The notes: generated from the letters alone by a model not told the origin. DNA of 64,000 nucleotides from JANSWY01 sp965243755 (GCA_965243755.1 CBDEVW010000006.1:186001-250000); one strand, 5' to 3'. Counted from the first letter of the stretch, positions 1 to 9,179 are shown. Made by a program: numbers and translations.

Positions 1-122
1 CTAAATAGATTGTGCAATGACTCTTTGAAGTCTTCTTTGTCTGCGAAAAAATATTTGAAGAGCCATAAGTAAAATGGAATATTTACTATTAACAAAACCG
101 CTACTGCCCAATAAATCCACAT
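1..122 (-). CDS. N-terminal part of a small membrane protein, cut by the window edge
   Basis: An ATG at 122 opens a frame that stays open to base 1 (40 codons). The first ~25 residues are strongly hydrophobic and aromatic (begins MWIYWAVAVLL), followed by a charged stretch (FFADKEDFKES), as in a protein with one N-terminal transmembrane anchor and a cytoplasmic tail. I do not recognise the family, and the C-terminus lies outside the window. Hydrophobic profile and codon use look real, but the short length keeps confidence modest. Confidence 0.45.
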   Translation of the reverse strand, partial: MWIYWAVAVLLIVNIPFYLWLFKYFFADKEDFKESLHNLF

Positions 123-273
123 TTTTCTATTTGTTAATGAATATCCTTCTGAAAATAATTTGTGCTAACGTCTCAATAACAGGTACCTGATACTTTAAGG
201 TAAATCTAATGGTGTCAAAGTTTTGATTGTATAATATATAAACCATTTGGAGTCAGCGCATTATTTCCTAATC

Positions 274-319
274 GGGCATTGCAAATGCCCTGGAAGGTGC
301 GATCGCAATGCAATTGCGA
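274..319. repeat. Pair of small palindromes, REP-like
   Basis: Two perfect 7-bp hairpins sit 12 bp apart: 274-290 (GGGCATT, loop GCA, AATGCCC) and 303-319 (TCGCAAT, loop GCA, ATTGCGA). Both have the same GCA loop. They lie in the gap between the partial gene at the left edge and the barrel protein gene. A decayed-looking partial match (CCCTGGAAGGT followed by CAATGCAA) occurs near 2546-2575. The layout resembles extragenic palindromic repeats; no nearby transposase gene is visible. Confidence 0.5.
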
Positions 320-360
320 CCGAGCTGACGAGCTGATTCAGAGCATATTTGATTTATACT

Positions 361-906
361 TTAAAACACAATTCCGGTCTTTATTCCGTAGGTGAAAAGA
401 ATGTTAGACGCTGTTATATCACCTGAATATTCTGCTGTACCGAACAGGTCATTGGTCAAGGCAAAACCAACTCCTCCAAAGAAGTCAAGATAAAAAGATT
501 TGAGGATGAGTTGGTATCCTAGCTTTCCAGCTAACCCAAGTGTTCCTATTCCATTCGCTCGGTTATCGAAATTGTCTGTATCAAAGATGTCCCCTGAAGC
601 CACTGAGAGTTGGCCTCCATACCAAAAAGACGATTCAGCAATAGATTTTGAATAAGATTTAACACTTACATTCTGTTCTGTTACAAAAGCTACTATGCCT
701 CCGATTTCTCTGGTTGTATTTCCAGTTTCCCCATAGAAAAAAGAAACACCTAATTTTCCATCATTAAATCCCCTTTCATATTCGAGATTTGTAATGTTAA
801 AAACGAAAAGTTGTAAAGGATTAACAGATACTTTGTTCATTCTTTCTTGAGCAAATCCATTAATGCTTATTCCGATCAGTAAGAGAAGTGTGATTCTTGT
901 TTTCAT
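361..906 (-). CDS. Outer-membrane beta-barrel protein (unassigned)
   Basis: 181 residues with a clear Sec signal peptide (MKTRITLLLLIGISINGFAQ) ending in the AQ cleavage site common in Bacteroidota. The rest is alternating polar/apolar and aromatic, with repeated G-x-aromatic segments (LGVSFFYGETG, FWYGGQLSVASG, LAGKLGYQL, FDFFGGVGFALT), as in small 8-strand outer-membrane barrels. It ends in F, as barrel proteins often do. It is similar in kind to the protein encoded at 26762-27313. No function can be assigned beyond an envelope location. Confidence 0.7.
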   Translation of the reverse strand: MKTRITLLLLIGISINGFAQERMNKVSVNPLQLFVFNITNLEYERGFNDGKLGVSFFYGETGNTTREIGGIVAFVTEQNVSVKSYSKSIAESSFWYGGQLSVASGDIFDTDNFDNRANGIGTLGLAGKLGYQLILKSFYLDFFGGVGFALTNDLFGTAEYSGDITASNILFTYGIKTGIVF

Positions 907-1155
907 TATTTTTTTCTTGGTTTTGATAGTGATTCCCTATGGATTTCAGCAAAAGTAACATCTTTTGAGGAATCCAGAATGGCGCCATGGCCATTGAATG
1001 TATGGTTTGGAGAAACCCAAGTTTCTGCTAAGTAATCATTGGATGAATAGGTCTCACATTCTGTACTAGCTGGAAATGATAAGTAGAGCAATCTTTTCGG
1101 TTAAGCCAACTAGTTTAAATATCTTGTTTGTAGTTGATGTTGTTTTTTGTTCCAT
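906..1155 (-). pseudogene. Possible small gene broken by a frameshift
   Basis: From an ATG at 1155 a 29-codon frame reads a basic start then a hydrophobic stretch (MEQKTTSTTNK...KIALLIISS) and stops at 1066-1068. Overlapping it in the next frame, an open stretch to 906 reads LYLSFPASTECETYSSNDY...HRESLSKPRKK and has no ATG of its own (only TTG at 1091). Joined, the two would make an ~80-residue protein with an N-terminal hydrophobic segment. The stop overlaps the start of the next barrel gene by one base. Either part could be spurious; the combined reading is inference. Confidence 0.3.
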
Positions 1156-1364
1156 GGAAATTTAATTTGTTTTCCCTCGGGCAGGATATCTAATAATATG
1201 TTAGGTCCTTTGTTTATTCGCTGCTAAAAGTACTTCGCACCTAGGTTCAGAACATCTTTGATAGACACTGCTTCATCAATTTGATCTTTCAATCGTAGTG
1301 ATGCATTGCCAATCAAACTTCCATTGTTATGCGCCTAACATTTCAATATCTTTTCTTGTTTTCC

Positions 1365-2051
1365 TCAGGGCAATTCAAAGAGTTGCCTGTTCAATTTTAT
1401 TAAGTCCTGATCGAGTGTTCCATTGCTGTTTTTTGCCATCTCTGTTGCGTGTTGATTAGCCACTTCGAGACCCAGTTCAGCAAAGGATTTACATCGGTCA
1501 GTGTTTCCCAGAAACCAATGTATTTCCTTAAGTAACCAGATCAGATGGATTTCATTAGGAATATGATATTTTCCAAGAATTCTATAATTCTGACGTCTAC
1601 CCAATCCAAATAGACTCCTTTTGTTAAGGTCACTGGGATCTATTGAATCAAAAGGATGTGGGAATTCCTTGAAATCGTTATAGAAACTGGTTCCATGCTG
1701 TTCAAATGCAGCCCATATTTCGTTTATGGTTTCAATGTTTTCGTTTTCTTTGTCTCCAAGTTTCCAATGATAATCTCCAGCACCTTTTGGAGATAATCTT
1801 TCACGAATTATACAACTAGCATAGGTTGTCTTACTAAATGAGTTCCCGGCTAAGTCAGGTATAAAATCAAAATGAATTGCTGTTTCACAAATAACAGAGC
1901 CACCGTACCAGTTTCCTTGGATTCCAAAGATTTTAACAACATGGTATTTTTCTGGTTTTCGAAAGTGGAACCCAGAGCCCTTCCATCCAAGTTCCCTGAT
2001 TTTAGGTGAGAAGTATTTTGTTACAAGTTTCTTGAATTCTGTAGCGTTCAT
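1365..2051 (-). CDS. DUF4304-like protein
   Basis: 228 residues, soluble, no signal peptide. The N-terminal half has the DUF4304 pattern: an opening helix (EFKKLVTKYFSPKIRELGWKG), then SGFHFRKPEKYHVVKIFGIQGN with conserved basic and aromatic residues, and later FDFIPDL. The C-terminal half (from about residue 165) is helical. The molecular role of DUF4304 is not known to me; members are often scattered near toxin-immunity or stress genes. It lies 20 bp from the receiver-domain gene upstream on the same strand, so the two may be co-transcribed. Confidence 0.6.
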   Translation of the reverse strand: MNATEFKKLVTKYFSPKIRELGWKGSGFHFRKPEKYHVVKIFGIQGNWYGGSVICETAIHFDFIPDLAGNSFSKTTYASCIIRERLSPKGAGDYHWKLGDKENENIETINEIWAAFEQHGTSFYNDFKEFPHPFDSIDPSDLNKRSLFGLGRRQNYRILGKYHIPNEIHLIWLLKEIHWFLGNTDRCKSFAELGLEVANQHATEMAKNSNGTLDQDLIKLNRQLFELP

Positions 2052-2071
2052 CTAAATGTTATGAGCATATT

Positions 2072-2410
2072 TTAATTTCCAGCCTTTAAATATTTAATGT
2101 AATTGTTGAGCAGACCTTTAATTTGTTCAGCAGCCACAGGGTTGGCTGAATGAACTTTAAACTTCAAATTGCTTAAATCTAAGTTGGATTCATAAACCAA
2201 CCATTTTGCTGCCGCATACCCATCGGGAGCAACTTCTCCATTGTCGTCTAAACCTAAATCATTATCGAAACTAATAAATTCTGGAAGTCCGTTTTTGGAA
2301 ATATAGCTAACGAAATCTTTGTAATTTCTTACAATGTAAAACTCACTTTCCATGGATTTATCATACACCATGTCAATTGTTCTTATATCATCGAGGAATA
2401 GTTTTTTCAT
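2072..2410 (-). CDS. Cyclic-phosphate-processing receiver-domain protein
   Basis: 112 residues forming a single compact domain. It begins MKKLFLDDIR, where the paired aspartates match the acidic pocket of receiver-like domains, and has a second acidic strand-end motif (PEFISFDNDLG, about residues 43-53) and a lysine-containing strand (FKVHSANP) near the C-terminus. This is the pattern of the stand-alone family named cyclic-phosphate processing receiver domain, often tied to RNA end metabolism. No output domain is present. It is probably co-transcribed with the DUF4304 gene 20 bp downstream. Confidence 0.65.
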   Translation of the reverse strand: MKKLFLDDIRTIDMVYDKSMESEFYIVRNYKDFVSYISKNGLPEFISFDNDLGLDDNGEVAPDGYAAAKWLVYESNLDLSNLKFKVHSANPVAAEQIKGLLNNYIKYLKAGN

Positions 2411-2596
2411 AATGGTTGTTGCGTACTAATTTATATCCGTATTATCGGTACCACACCAACAGATATGCACAAACATACCATATCTTGCGGAGACTAGGAT
2501 AGCTAATCATGCCTAAACAAAGTGGCAATCAACTATCAATGTTCCCTGGAAGGTACACCCACAATGCAACTAAGCTTGCAGCCTTAAACCCTATAC

Positions 2597-3487
2597 CTAT
2601 CCCTTACCAGGCTCAATAATGTGTACATCGCGCTGTGGGAATGGTATCTCTACTCCGTGCTCTCCAAACCGCTTGAAGATCTCAAAATATAATTCGCTCT
2701 TGAGCATGTTGGGCTTGTCCGTATGGGAAGTGGTCCAGACCGCCAGGTAGAAATTCAGTGAACTGTCTCCAAATTCATCGAATAGCACCTTGGGTGGGGG
2801 ATTTTTCAGGATGTTGGGGTTGTCGTTGGCTACTTCAAGCAATATCTTCTCTACCTTCTGAGGGTCCTCTTTGTAACTCACCCCCACAGGAAAACGAAAC
2901 CTGATGTTCCGGTCATTATGGCTCCAGTTGATTACCCGCTGAGAAATAAATTCCGAGTTGGGGACAATGATGGAAATATTGTCATTGGTCTGAATCATGG
3001 TGGCTCGCACGGATATTTTAATTACATCGCCGGTAATTCCCCCCACTTCAATCCGGTCACCAACTTTGATGGGCTTCTCCAGGAGTATAATAATGCCAGA
3101 AATAAAATTGTCCGTAATGTTCTGTAAACCAAAACCAATGCCCACACCCAGCGCACCGGCCAAAAGCGAGAGTGCACTCAAATCTATGCCCGCACTTTGG
3201 ATAATGATAATGGATCCTATCAACAGGATCAGAAATTTGGTGATGGTGCCTATGGTGGAAGAAGTGCCAGGCTCGAAATTGGCCCTGGTCAGTACTCTTT
3301 TCACCAGCAGGGATTTGGATTTTGAAGCGACGAAGTTCAGAATGATAAAAGCCAGCAGTATAAAAATGATGGTGCTGACGCTAATCTCACTTTCTCCCAG
3401 TTTGAACAGTGGCGTGGTGAACCATTCTGTAAAATATCCAATACTGTCGGTAAGCTTATTCCAAAACTCGGTGATGTTTTCTTTCAT
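2597..3487 (-). CDS. Small-conductance mechanosensitive channel, MscS family
   Basis: 296 residues, the usual size of MscS. Transmembrane segments lie at about residues 40-55 and 83-100. They are followed by the pore-lining glycine/alanine-rich helix (SLLAGALGVGIGFGLQ) and its characteristic continuation NFISGIIILLEKPIKVGDRIEV, then the beta domain (NSEFISQRVINWS). It would release solutes from the cytoplasm when membrane tension rises under hypo-osmotic shock. It is monocistronic as far as can be seen, 25 bp beyond the queA stop on the same strand. Confidence 0.9.
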   Translation of the reverse strand: MKENITEFWNKLTDSIGYFTEWFTTPLFKLGESEISVSTIIFILLAFIILNFVASKSKSLLVKRVLTRANFEPGTSSTIGTITKFLILLIGSIIIIQSAGIDLSALSLLAGALGVGIGFGLQNITDNFISGIIILLEKPIKVGDRIEVGGITGDVIKISVRATMIQTNDNISIIVPNSEFISQRVINWSHNDRNIRFRFPVGVSYKEDPQKVEKILLEVANDNPNILKNPPPKVLFDEFGDSSLNFYLAVWTTSHTDKPNMLKSELYFEIFKRFGEHGVEIPFPQRDVHIIEPGKG

Positions 3488-3512
3488 TCCTTAGTGATTC
3501 GGCTCCCTGAAT

Positions 3513-4724
3513 TTAACTTTTTTCCCTGAATAAAACAGAGCTATCACCATAACTTAAAAACCTATAGTCATTGTTTAAGGCTTCCTCATATATTTTACGC
3601 CAGTCTTCCCCCACAAATGCAGCTACCAACAATATCAAGGTAGATCCTGGCAGGTGAAAGTTGGTCACCAAAACATCACAAACCCGGAACTCATATCCTG
3701 GGAAAATGAATATTTCAGTCTCGCCAATCAAACTGTCATGGTTGTTGGCCTGCATAAAATTTTTCACCAGGCGCATGGATTCCTTCATGTCCGGTAGTGC
3801 AGCGTGTTCCTGGTAAGGATACAACTTCTCAATATTGAAATCAGCATTAGGGTCAGCGGCCAGTTTGACTCCAAACCAATAGAGGCTCTCCAGTGTGCGC
3901 ATGGAGGTAGTGCCAACGGCAATTACTTTTTCTGCCTTCAATATATTGTCGATGTTTTCGGCGGTGACAATCATTTGCTCGGAGTGCATGGGGTGTTCTT
4001 CCACACTGGTGGCTTTCAGGGGTTGAAAGGTCCCTGCAGAAACATGTAATGTCAGCTCGTCTTTGATGATGTTCTTATTGGCCAACTGGCTGATGACCTC
4101 ATCTGTAAAATGCAAACCGGCTGTTGGAGCGGCTACTGCTCCATCAATTTTGGAATAAACTGTCTGGTACCTGGGTTTATCTTCTTCGGTGACTTCCCTG
4201 GCAATGTATGGTGGAAGCGGCACCTTTCCCGCCATCTCCACGATTTCGGAAAAAGCATAACCTCCGGTCCACTCCAGTTTCACAATCTGACTCGATTTAT
4301 CTTCCCATGAGGCCTTTAAAATGGTACTATTTCCATCTACTGCAATGACTTTTTCCAGCAACTGATCTTCTTTCCATTTTTTGGCATTACCCACCAGGCA
4401 CGACCAGACAACCATTTCAGTAGCGGCCATGTTTTCACTCATGATGTGGCTGGGTTGTTGCGGTTCCAGGAGAAAAACCTCAATTTGTGCACCAGTGGAT
4501 TTATGAAATAATATCCTGGCAGGAATCACCCTGGTGTTATTGAAAAACATGTAGGCATCCTCCGGCAGAAGGTCAACAATAGACCTGAACTGATGATGAC
4601 TGATTTGCCCATCCCTGAAATGTAATAATTTTGAAGCAGCTCTGTCTTTTAGCGGATGCTTCGCAATTTTATTCTCAGGAAGTTCATAAGTATATTGCTT
4701 CAAATCTACTTTTGAGGTATTCAT
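3513..4724 (-). CDS. queA: S-adenosylmethionine:tRNA ribosyltransferase-isomerase QueA
   Basis: 403 residues from the ATG at 4724. It transfers and isomerises the ribosyl part of SAM onto 7-aminomethyl-7-deazaguanine in tRNA, making epoxyqueuosine. Hallmarks are LPENKIAKHPL near the start, FFNNTRVIPARI, the AAPTAGLHFT motif, VGTTSMRTLES, and VTNFHLPGSTLILLVAAF near the C-terminus. An upstream in-frame ATG at 4775 would add 17 residues and abut the divergent menC start. I prefer 4724 because the family begins close to LPENKIA. Confidence 0.93.
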   Translation of the reverse strand: MNTSKVDLKQYTYELPENKIAKHPLKDRAASKLLHFRDGQISHHQFRSIVDLLPEDAYMFFNNTRVIPARILFHKSTGAQIEVFLLEPQQPSHIMSENMAATEMVVWSCLVGNAKKWKEDQLLEKVIAVDGNSTILKASWEDKSSQIVKLEWTGGYAFSEIVEMAGKVPLPPYIAREVTEEDKPRYQTVYSKIDGAVAAPTAGLHFTDEVISQLANKNIIKDELTLHVSAGTFQPLKATSVEEHPMHSEQMIVTAENIDNILKAEKVIAVGTTSMRTLESLYWFGVKLAADPNADFNIEKLYPYQEHAALPDMKESMRLVKNFMQANNHDSLIGETEIFIFPGYEFRVCDVLVTNFHLPGSTLILLVAAFVGEDWRKIYEEALNNDYRFLSYGDSSVLFREKS

Positions 4725-4775
4725 AGGGTCATAACAAAAATCCGACTGCAAATTAATTGAATAAAAAGAACCCAA

Positions 4776-5870
4776 ATGGCATTAAGACTAACATATACAC
4801 CTTACACACTAAAATTTAAATTCGATGCAGGAACCTCCAGGGGTGTTTTGAAAGAAAAACCGACCTGGTTTATCAGGGTGTTTGATGAGAGCAATCCTAC
4901 CAAATATGGCCTGGGAGAATGCGGACCCATAGAAGGATTGAGTGTGGAAGATGTTACTCAAATGCCATTCGAGCTGGAAAGGGTAGCGCAGAAGATCCAA
5001 AAGCACGTGATCCTGTATAAAGAGGAGGAGATCTATGAACTGGCTCAGCTAATTGTTGGACATGAATTTCCAAGCATTCGATTTGGATTGGAGACAGCAT
5101 TGCTCGATCTCAAGAACGGCGCAAACAGGATCATTTTTGATGAAGATTTTGTCAATGGAAAGCAGCACATTCCCATCAACGGGTTGATCTGGATGGGTGA
5201 TGAAGCATTTATGACCAATCAAAAAGAGGAGAAGCTGGCCCGAGGATTTGGTTGTCTGAAGATGAAAGTGGCAGCCATTGAAATCGAAAAAGAACTGGCA
5301 ATCCTGAAAAGCATTCGCGAAAAGTTTAGTGAGCAAGAACTGATCCTTAGAATAGATGCCAACGGGGGATTTGAAAATAACCTTGTTTTTAAAAAACTGG
5401 CCATGTTCGAAGGTTTGGGAATCCACTCCATTGAACAACCGATCATGCCGCGCCAGCCAGAAGCCATGTCACTCATAGTGGAGAAGTCACCAATCCCAAT
5501 CGCCCTGGATGAAGACCTGATTGGCTTACATACTCCAGCACAGCGTGCAGAACTACTGGATTATGTGAAACCACACCATATCGTGATCAAGCCAGGTTTA
5601 GTAGGAGGGATCAAAGCCACCATGGATTGGATCGCAGAGGCTGAAAAGCGCAACATCGGATGGTGGATTACTTCAGCCCTGGAATCAAACATCGGATTAA
5701 ATGCCATTTGTCAGCTGACAGGCAAATACCAACCCACCAACCATCAGGGACTGGGGACCGGACAACTGTACCACAACAATATTGAATCGCCACTGACAGT
5801 AAAAGACGGTGCGATATTCTATGACATCAACAAAACCTGGGTGACTGAAGAACTGGTGGAAGCATTATAG
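4776..5870 (+). CDS. menC: o-succinylbenzoate synthase (enolase superfamily), MenC
   Basis: 364 residues with the enolase-superfamily catalytic set: KMK at 162-164, metal ligands D194 (RIDANGG), E220 (IEQP) and D245 (ALDEDL), and base K272 (IKPGL). It would dehydrate SHCHC to o-succinylbenzoate in menaquinone synthesis. Dipeptide epimerases of the same superfamily look similar. The menA homologue 1.5 kb downstream and the ITSALESNIGL segment favour MenC. It is divergent from queA; the last 6 bases overlap the convergent sirtuin gene. Confidence 0.82.
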   Translation: MALRLTYTPYTLKFKFDAGTSRGVLKEKPTWFIRVFDESNPTKYGLGECGPIEGLSVEDVTQMPFELERVAQKIQKHVILYKEEEIYELAQLIVGHEFPSIRFGLETALLDLKNGANRIIFDEDFVNGKQHIPINGLIWMGDEAFMTNQKEEKLARGFGCLKMKVAAIEIEKELAILKSIREKFSEQELILRIDANGGFENNLVFKKLAMFEGLGIHSIEQPIMPRQPEAMSLIVEKSPIPIALDEDLIGLHTPAQRAELLDYVKPHHIVIKPGLVGGIKATMDWIAEAEKRNIGWWITSALESNIGLNAICQLTGKYQPTNHQGLGTGQLYHNNIESPLTVKDGAIFYDINKTWVTEELVEAL

Positions 5871-6554
5871 AAACCGCTCCCGCAATAATTTTGCTACTTT
5901 AGGCACTCCTGTGCTGGCATTCTCCTCATGGAAATGCAGGTTTGCACGAGGGTAAACATCCGGTTTGCCAGGGTCCACAATGTGTTTGGGCACTTCATCG
6001 GCAACAAAATCTATCAGTCCGGCTGCAGGGTACACTACCAAAGAGGTGCCAACGACCATAAAGATATCCGCTTCTGCCGCTTCCTTTGCTGCTACTTCCA
6101 TCATGGGGACCATCTCTCCAAACCAGACAATATGAGGCCGCAACTGACTTCCTTTTTCGCAGGTATCCCCTTCATTCAGTTCCCAACCGTCCATGTCATA
6201 AACCAGTGAAGGGTCAACGGTGCTTCTGCACTTGAATAATTCACCATGCAGGTGAATGATGTTTGAGCTACCGGCTTTCTCATGAAGGTTGTCGACATTT
6301 TGGGTGATGATGACTACTTCAAAGTCTTTTTCAAGCTCGGCAAGGGCGAGATGTCCGGGATTGGGTTTAGCGGTGAGGGCCTGCTTGCGTCTTTGGTTAT
6401 AAAAATCAAGTACCAAAGCCCTGTTTCTGGCCCATCCCTGTGGAGACGCAACTTCCATCACATCATGACCTTCCCACAGGCCATTGGAATCCCTGAATGT
6501 TTTGATGCCACTTTCTGCACTTACACCTGCTCCGGTGAGTACTACAATTTTCAT
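5865..6554 (-). CDS. cobB: NAD-dependent protein deacylase, CobB-type (class III sirtuin)
   Basis: 229 residues. NAD-binding motifs are GAGVSAESGI (8-17) and FRD (20-22), with QNVDNLH (85-91) and catalytic H103 in HLHGE. The Y52-x-x-R55 pair (DFYNQRR) marks the class III pocket that accepts acidic acyl groups such as succinyl-lysine. The zinc module has only two cysteines (C109 and C132), where classic CobB has four, so zinc is probably not bound in the usual way. It is convergent with menC and overlaps its end by 6 bp. Confidence 0.88.
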   Translation of the reverse strand: MKIVVLTGAGVSAESGIKTFRDSNGLWEGHDVMEVASPQGWARNRALVLDFYNQRRKQALTAKPNPGHLALAELEKDFEVVIITQNVDNLHEKAGSSNIIHLHGELFKCRSTVDPSLVYDMDGWELNEGDTCEKGSQLRPHIVWFGEMVPMMEVAAKEAAEADIFMVVGTSLVVYPAAGLIDFVADEVPKHIVDPGKPDVYPRANLHFHEENASTGVPKVAKLLRERFL

Positions 6555-6572
6555 CTTTCCTGAAATTTAATC

Positions 6573-7187
6573 TCAGGGTGAAATATAAAACATTTTAGAA
6601 GTTAGTTCGAAGGATTCACCATTTGTTAGGGTAACATATATCTTGAAGCTGATAGGAAATGTTTCCACTGGTTCCTGGGTGTATTGCAAAAATATTGCGA
6701 TAGGAGCCGGGTGAATCGTCTGGTTAAATGAGTTGATGGATTCTGCCTCTGAATAGCCATTCATTTCATCAAAAGTCACGACTTCAAAATTGGCGTTGTA
6801 GTTCACACTTTGTGAAGTAATACCTTCTGAGTTACGGTTCTCTATGATTACGATGCTTTCAATCGAGTCAATGGGCGATAATATGGGAGGAGAGCATGCA
6901 AGGGCACTTCCAAACAATTGCCCTTTTTGCGGTGTTAAATCCGCTACGGTTTCATACCTGGCACTGAGGATCAGGTTAACCAGATCATATGGTACGGTAT
7001 CTTTTGCAGCTATTTCCGCCGAACTGAAAAAGTTGCCATCAAAGCTGGTCTCGTTGAGTGTGTATCCGGTAACGGTAAACCTGGTATCGAAACCTCCACA
7101 TTCTACAGTGTCTTCACAGCTGATTAAATAGATACCTGCCAGGCCAATGGCCAACCACACCCACACAATTTTCTTTACAACATTCAT
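6573..7187 (-). CDS. Predicted lipoprotein, unknown function
   Basis: 204 residues from the ATG at 7187 (MNVVKKIVWVWLAIGLAGIYLISC). This start gives a lipoprotein signal with the modified cysteine in LISC at about residue 24; the open frame continues upstream to 7337 but would bury the signal. The mature part is beta-rich, with an early cysteine pair (CEDTVECGG) and a C-terminal segment (ISFKIYVTLTNGESFELTSKMF) like a small Ig-like or barrel domain. I do not recognise the family. The signal predicts membrane anchoring in the envelope. Confidence 0.65.
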   Translation of the reverse strand: MNVVKKIVWVWLAIGLAGIYLISCEDTVECGGFDTRFTVTGYTLNETSFDGNFFSSAEIAAKDTVPYDLVNLILSARYETVADLTPQKGQLFGSALACSPPILSPIDSIESIVIIENRNSEGITSQSVNYNANFEVVTFDEMNGYSEAESINSFNQTIHPAPIAIFLQYTQEPVETFPISFKIYVTLTNGESFELTSKMFYISP

Positions 7188-7321
7188 TTCTTCCAAACAA
7201 TTTGTGCCATTAGGACACCATTTCCTGCAATTTGGTTCTAACGCAATCACAAAATTACAGTAACCATTAGAAATAATGTTGCTTTTGCCCAACTTTGGAG
7301 GTCCCAAAATGTTAAAATGAT

Positions 7322-8230
7322 ATGAATAGTAAAGCAAAAGCCTGGATTACGGCCTTTCGGTTGAGGACATTACCCCTGGCATTATCATGCATTGGAATGG
7401 GTTCTTTTTTGGCTGCTGCCGCCGGAGCATTCAGATGGGATGTGTTTATGCTATGCCTGGTGACGACATTGTTCCTCCAGATATTATCGAATCTGGCCAA
7501 TGATTATGGTGATTCTGTATCAGGTGTAGACGGTGAACACCGGGCAGGACCTTCCAGGACCGTTCAGGATGGCCTTATCAGTAGAGATGAAATGAAAAGG
7601 TCGCTGTATTTGTTTTCGATGTTGTCTTTTCTAAGTGGTATAGGGTTGCTATGGGTAGCATTGGGAAATAATATGCTGTTCCTTCTGATATTTGTTGGGA
7701 TTGGGCTGGCAGCTATTTTTGCCGCTATTAAATATACATCTGGAAAGAATCCCTATGGTTATGTAGGCCTTGGCGATTTGTCGGTGTTTCTATTTTTTGG
7801 AATCGTTGGCGTTGCAGGTACTTATTTCCTTTTTACCCAGTCATTTGATCCTGGAATATTACTTCCCGCCATTACCTGCGGCTTTTTTGCTGTGGCCGTA
7901 TTGAATCTCAATAATATCAGGGATATCAAGTCTGATGAATTGGCAGGAAAACGTTCCATACCGGTTCGGTTAGGTAGAGAGAAGTCGATTTATTATCACT
8001 GGTTTCTCTTAATTGCCGGTTTTTTATCCTCCGTAGTTTACATCCTGCTCAACTACAAATCCCCGGTTCAATTTGGCATCATTTTGATTTTACCTTTACT
8101 ATTTGTCAATGGGAAGGCTGTGCTCACTAAAAAAGAAGCCATGGCACTCGACCCTTACCTGAAACAAATGGCCATATCTACATTATTGTTTGTGATCATT
8201 TTTGGATTATCCAATGTGTTACTTTCCTAG
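7322..8230 (+). CDS. menA: 1,4-dihydroxy-2-naphthoate polyprenyltransferase MenA
   Basis: 302 residues with about eight to nine transmembrane segments. UbiA-superfamily aspartate motifs are NLANDYGDSVSGVD (about residues 58-71) and NIRDIKSDELAGKRS (about 198-212), which bind the prenyl diphosphate through magnesium. It attaches the polyprenyl tail to DHNA in menaquinone synthesis, in the inner membrane. Together with menC nearby it suggests a respiratory quinone of the menaquinone type. It is divergent from the lipoprotein gene at 7187. Confidence 0.9.
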   Translation: MNSKAKAWITAFRLRTLPLALSCIGMGSFLAAAAGAFRWDVFMLCLVTTLFLQILSNLANDYGDSVSGVDGEHRAGPSRTVQDGLISRDEMKRSLYLFSMLSFLSGIGLLWVALGNNMLFLLIFVGIGLAAIFAAIKYTSGKNPYGYVGLGDLSVFLFFGIVGVAGTYFLFTQSFDPGILLPAITCGFFAVAVLNLNNIRDIKSDELAGKRSIPVRLGREKSIYYHWFLLIAGFLSSVVYILLNYKSPVQFGIILILPLLFVNGKAVLTKKEAMALDPYLKQMAISTLLFVIIFGLSNVLLS

Positions 8231-8333
8231 CCTGGGGAATGGGGCATTGAAAATATATGGTCAAAATTGAGAATGTGTGATAAAAAAAATTATTTTTAAG
8301 CTGGTATAGTGCCAAATTCTAACATGTCACCAG

Positions 8334-9179
8334 ATGAAAAAAATTCTTGTTCCCTATGATTTCTCTGAGCAATCAGTACATGCGTTGCACCTAAGCGCGC
8401 AGTTTGCCGATGAATTCGATTGCTCTGTGACACTCATGAATGTAATTGAACACCCCACTGTCGATTCATTTAAAACCATGGGTGTGAGTGATTATGATCC
8501 GTTGGAGAACGTCTATATCATGAAATTGATCGAGCAGGTGAAAGCCAAAATGACTGAGATCATGGAGAACCAGGAATATTCAAGCATCGATTTGAAATAT
8601 AAAATTGTCCTGGGTAATCCGGTCAATGAAATAGCGAATGAGGTCGATGAAGGAAAGTATGACCTTATTGTGATGGGCACCAAAGGATCGAGCGGTCTTG
8701 ATGAGTTTTTTGTGGGTTCCAATGCTGAGAAGATTGTCCGAACAGCCAAGTGCCCGGTTATCAGCGTGAAAGACGAGGTAGATACTGAGGACATTGATGA
8801 AATCGTATTTGCCACAGATATGAACAAGACCAGCGCCAATTTCATGAAGCAATTGAAAGTGGTGCAGGAAGCTTTTGGTGCTGAATTGAGAATAGTAAAG
8901 ATCAACACCCCGGCAAATTTCAGTGACACCCATTCGGACATTAAAAAAATGAAGAAGTTTGCGGAAAGCCATGATCTGGAAGACTACTCTTGTGAAGTAT
9001 ACAATTACCTTACAGAGGAAGAAGGAATTATCATGTATGCAGAAGACATTGATGCTGGAATGATCGCACTTGGTACTAATCAACGGACCGGTCTCAACCA
9101 TCTATTGAATGTAAGTATAGCAGAGGATGTGGTCAATCATGCCAAACGACCAGTATGGACTTTTAACCTGGATGCCTGA
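8334..9179 (+). CDS. Tandem-domain universal stress protein
   Basis: 281 residues, two Usp domains (about 1-147 and 150-281). The first has the ATP-binding signature G-x2-G-x9-G-S exactly: GTKG at 115-118 and GS at 128-129, with strand 1 ILVPYDFSEQS. The second keeps the fold (IVFATDMNKTS, MIALGTNQRTG) but its nucleotide loop is less canonical. Double-Usp proteins of this size are common in Bacteroidota and act in the cytoplasm under stress or energy limitation. The stop overlaps the next ATG by one base (TGATG), indicating translational coupling to the SUI1/YciH gene. Confidence 0.88.
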   Translation: MKKILVPYDFSEQSVHALHLSAQFADEFDCSVTLMNVIEHPTVDSFKTMGVSDYDPLENVYIMKLIEQVKAKMTEIMENQEYSSIDLKYKIVLGNPVNEIANEVDEGKYDLIVMGTKGSSGLDEFFVGSNAEKIVRTAKCPVISVKDEVDTEDIDEIVFATDMNKTSANFMKQLKVVQEAFGAELRIVKINTPANFSDTHSDIKKMKKFAESHDLEDYSCEVYNYLTEEEGIIMYAEDIDAGMIALGTNQRTGLNHLLNVSIAEDVVNHAKRPVWTFNLDA

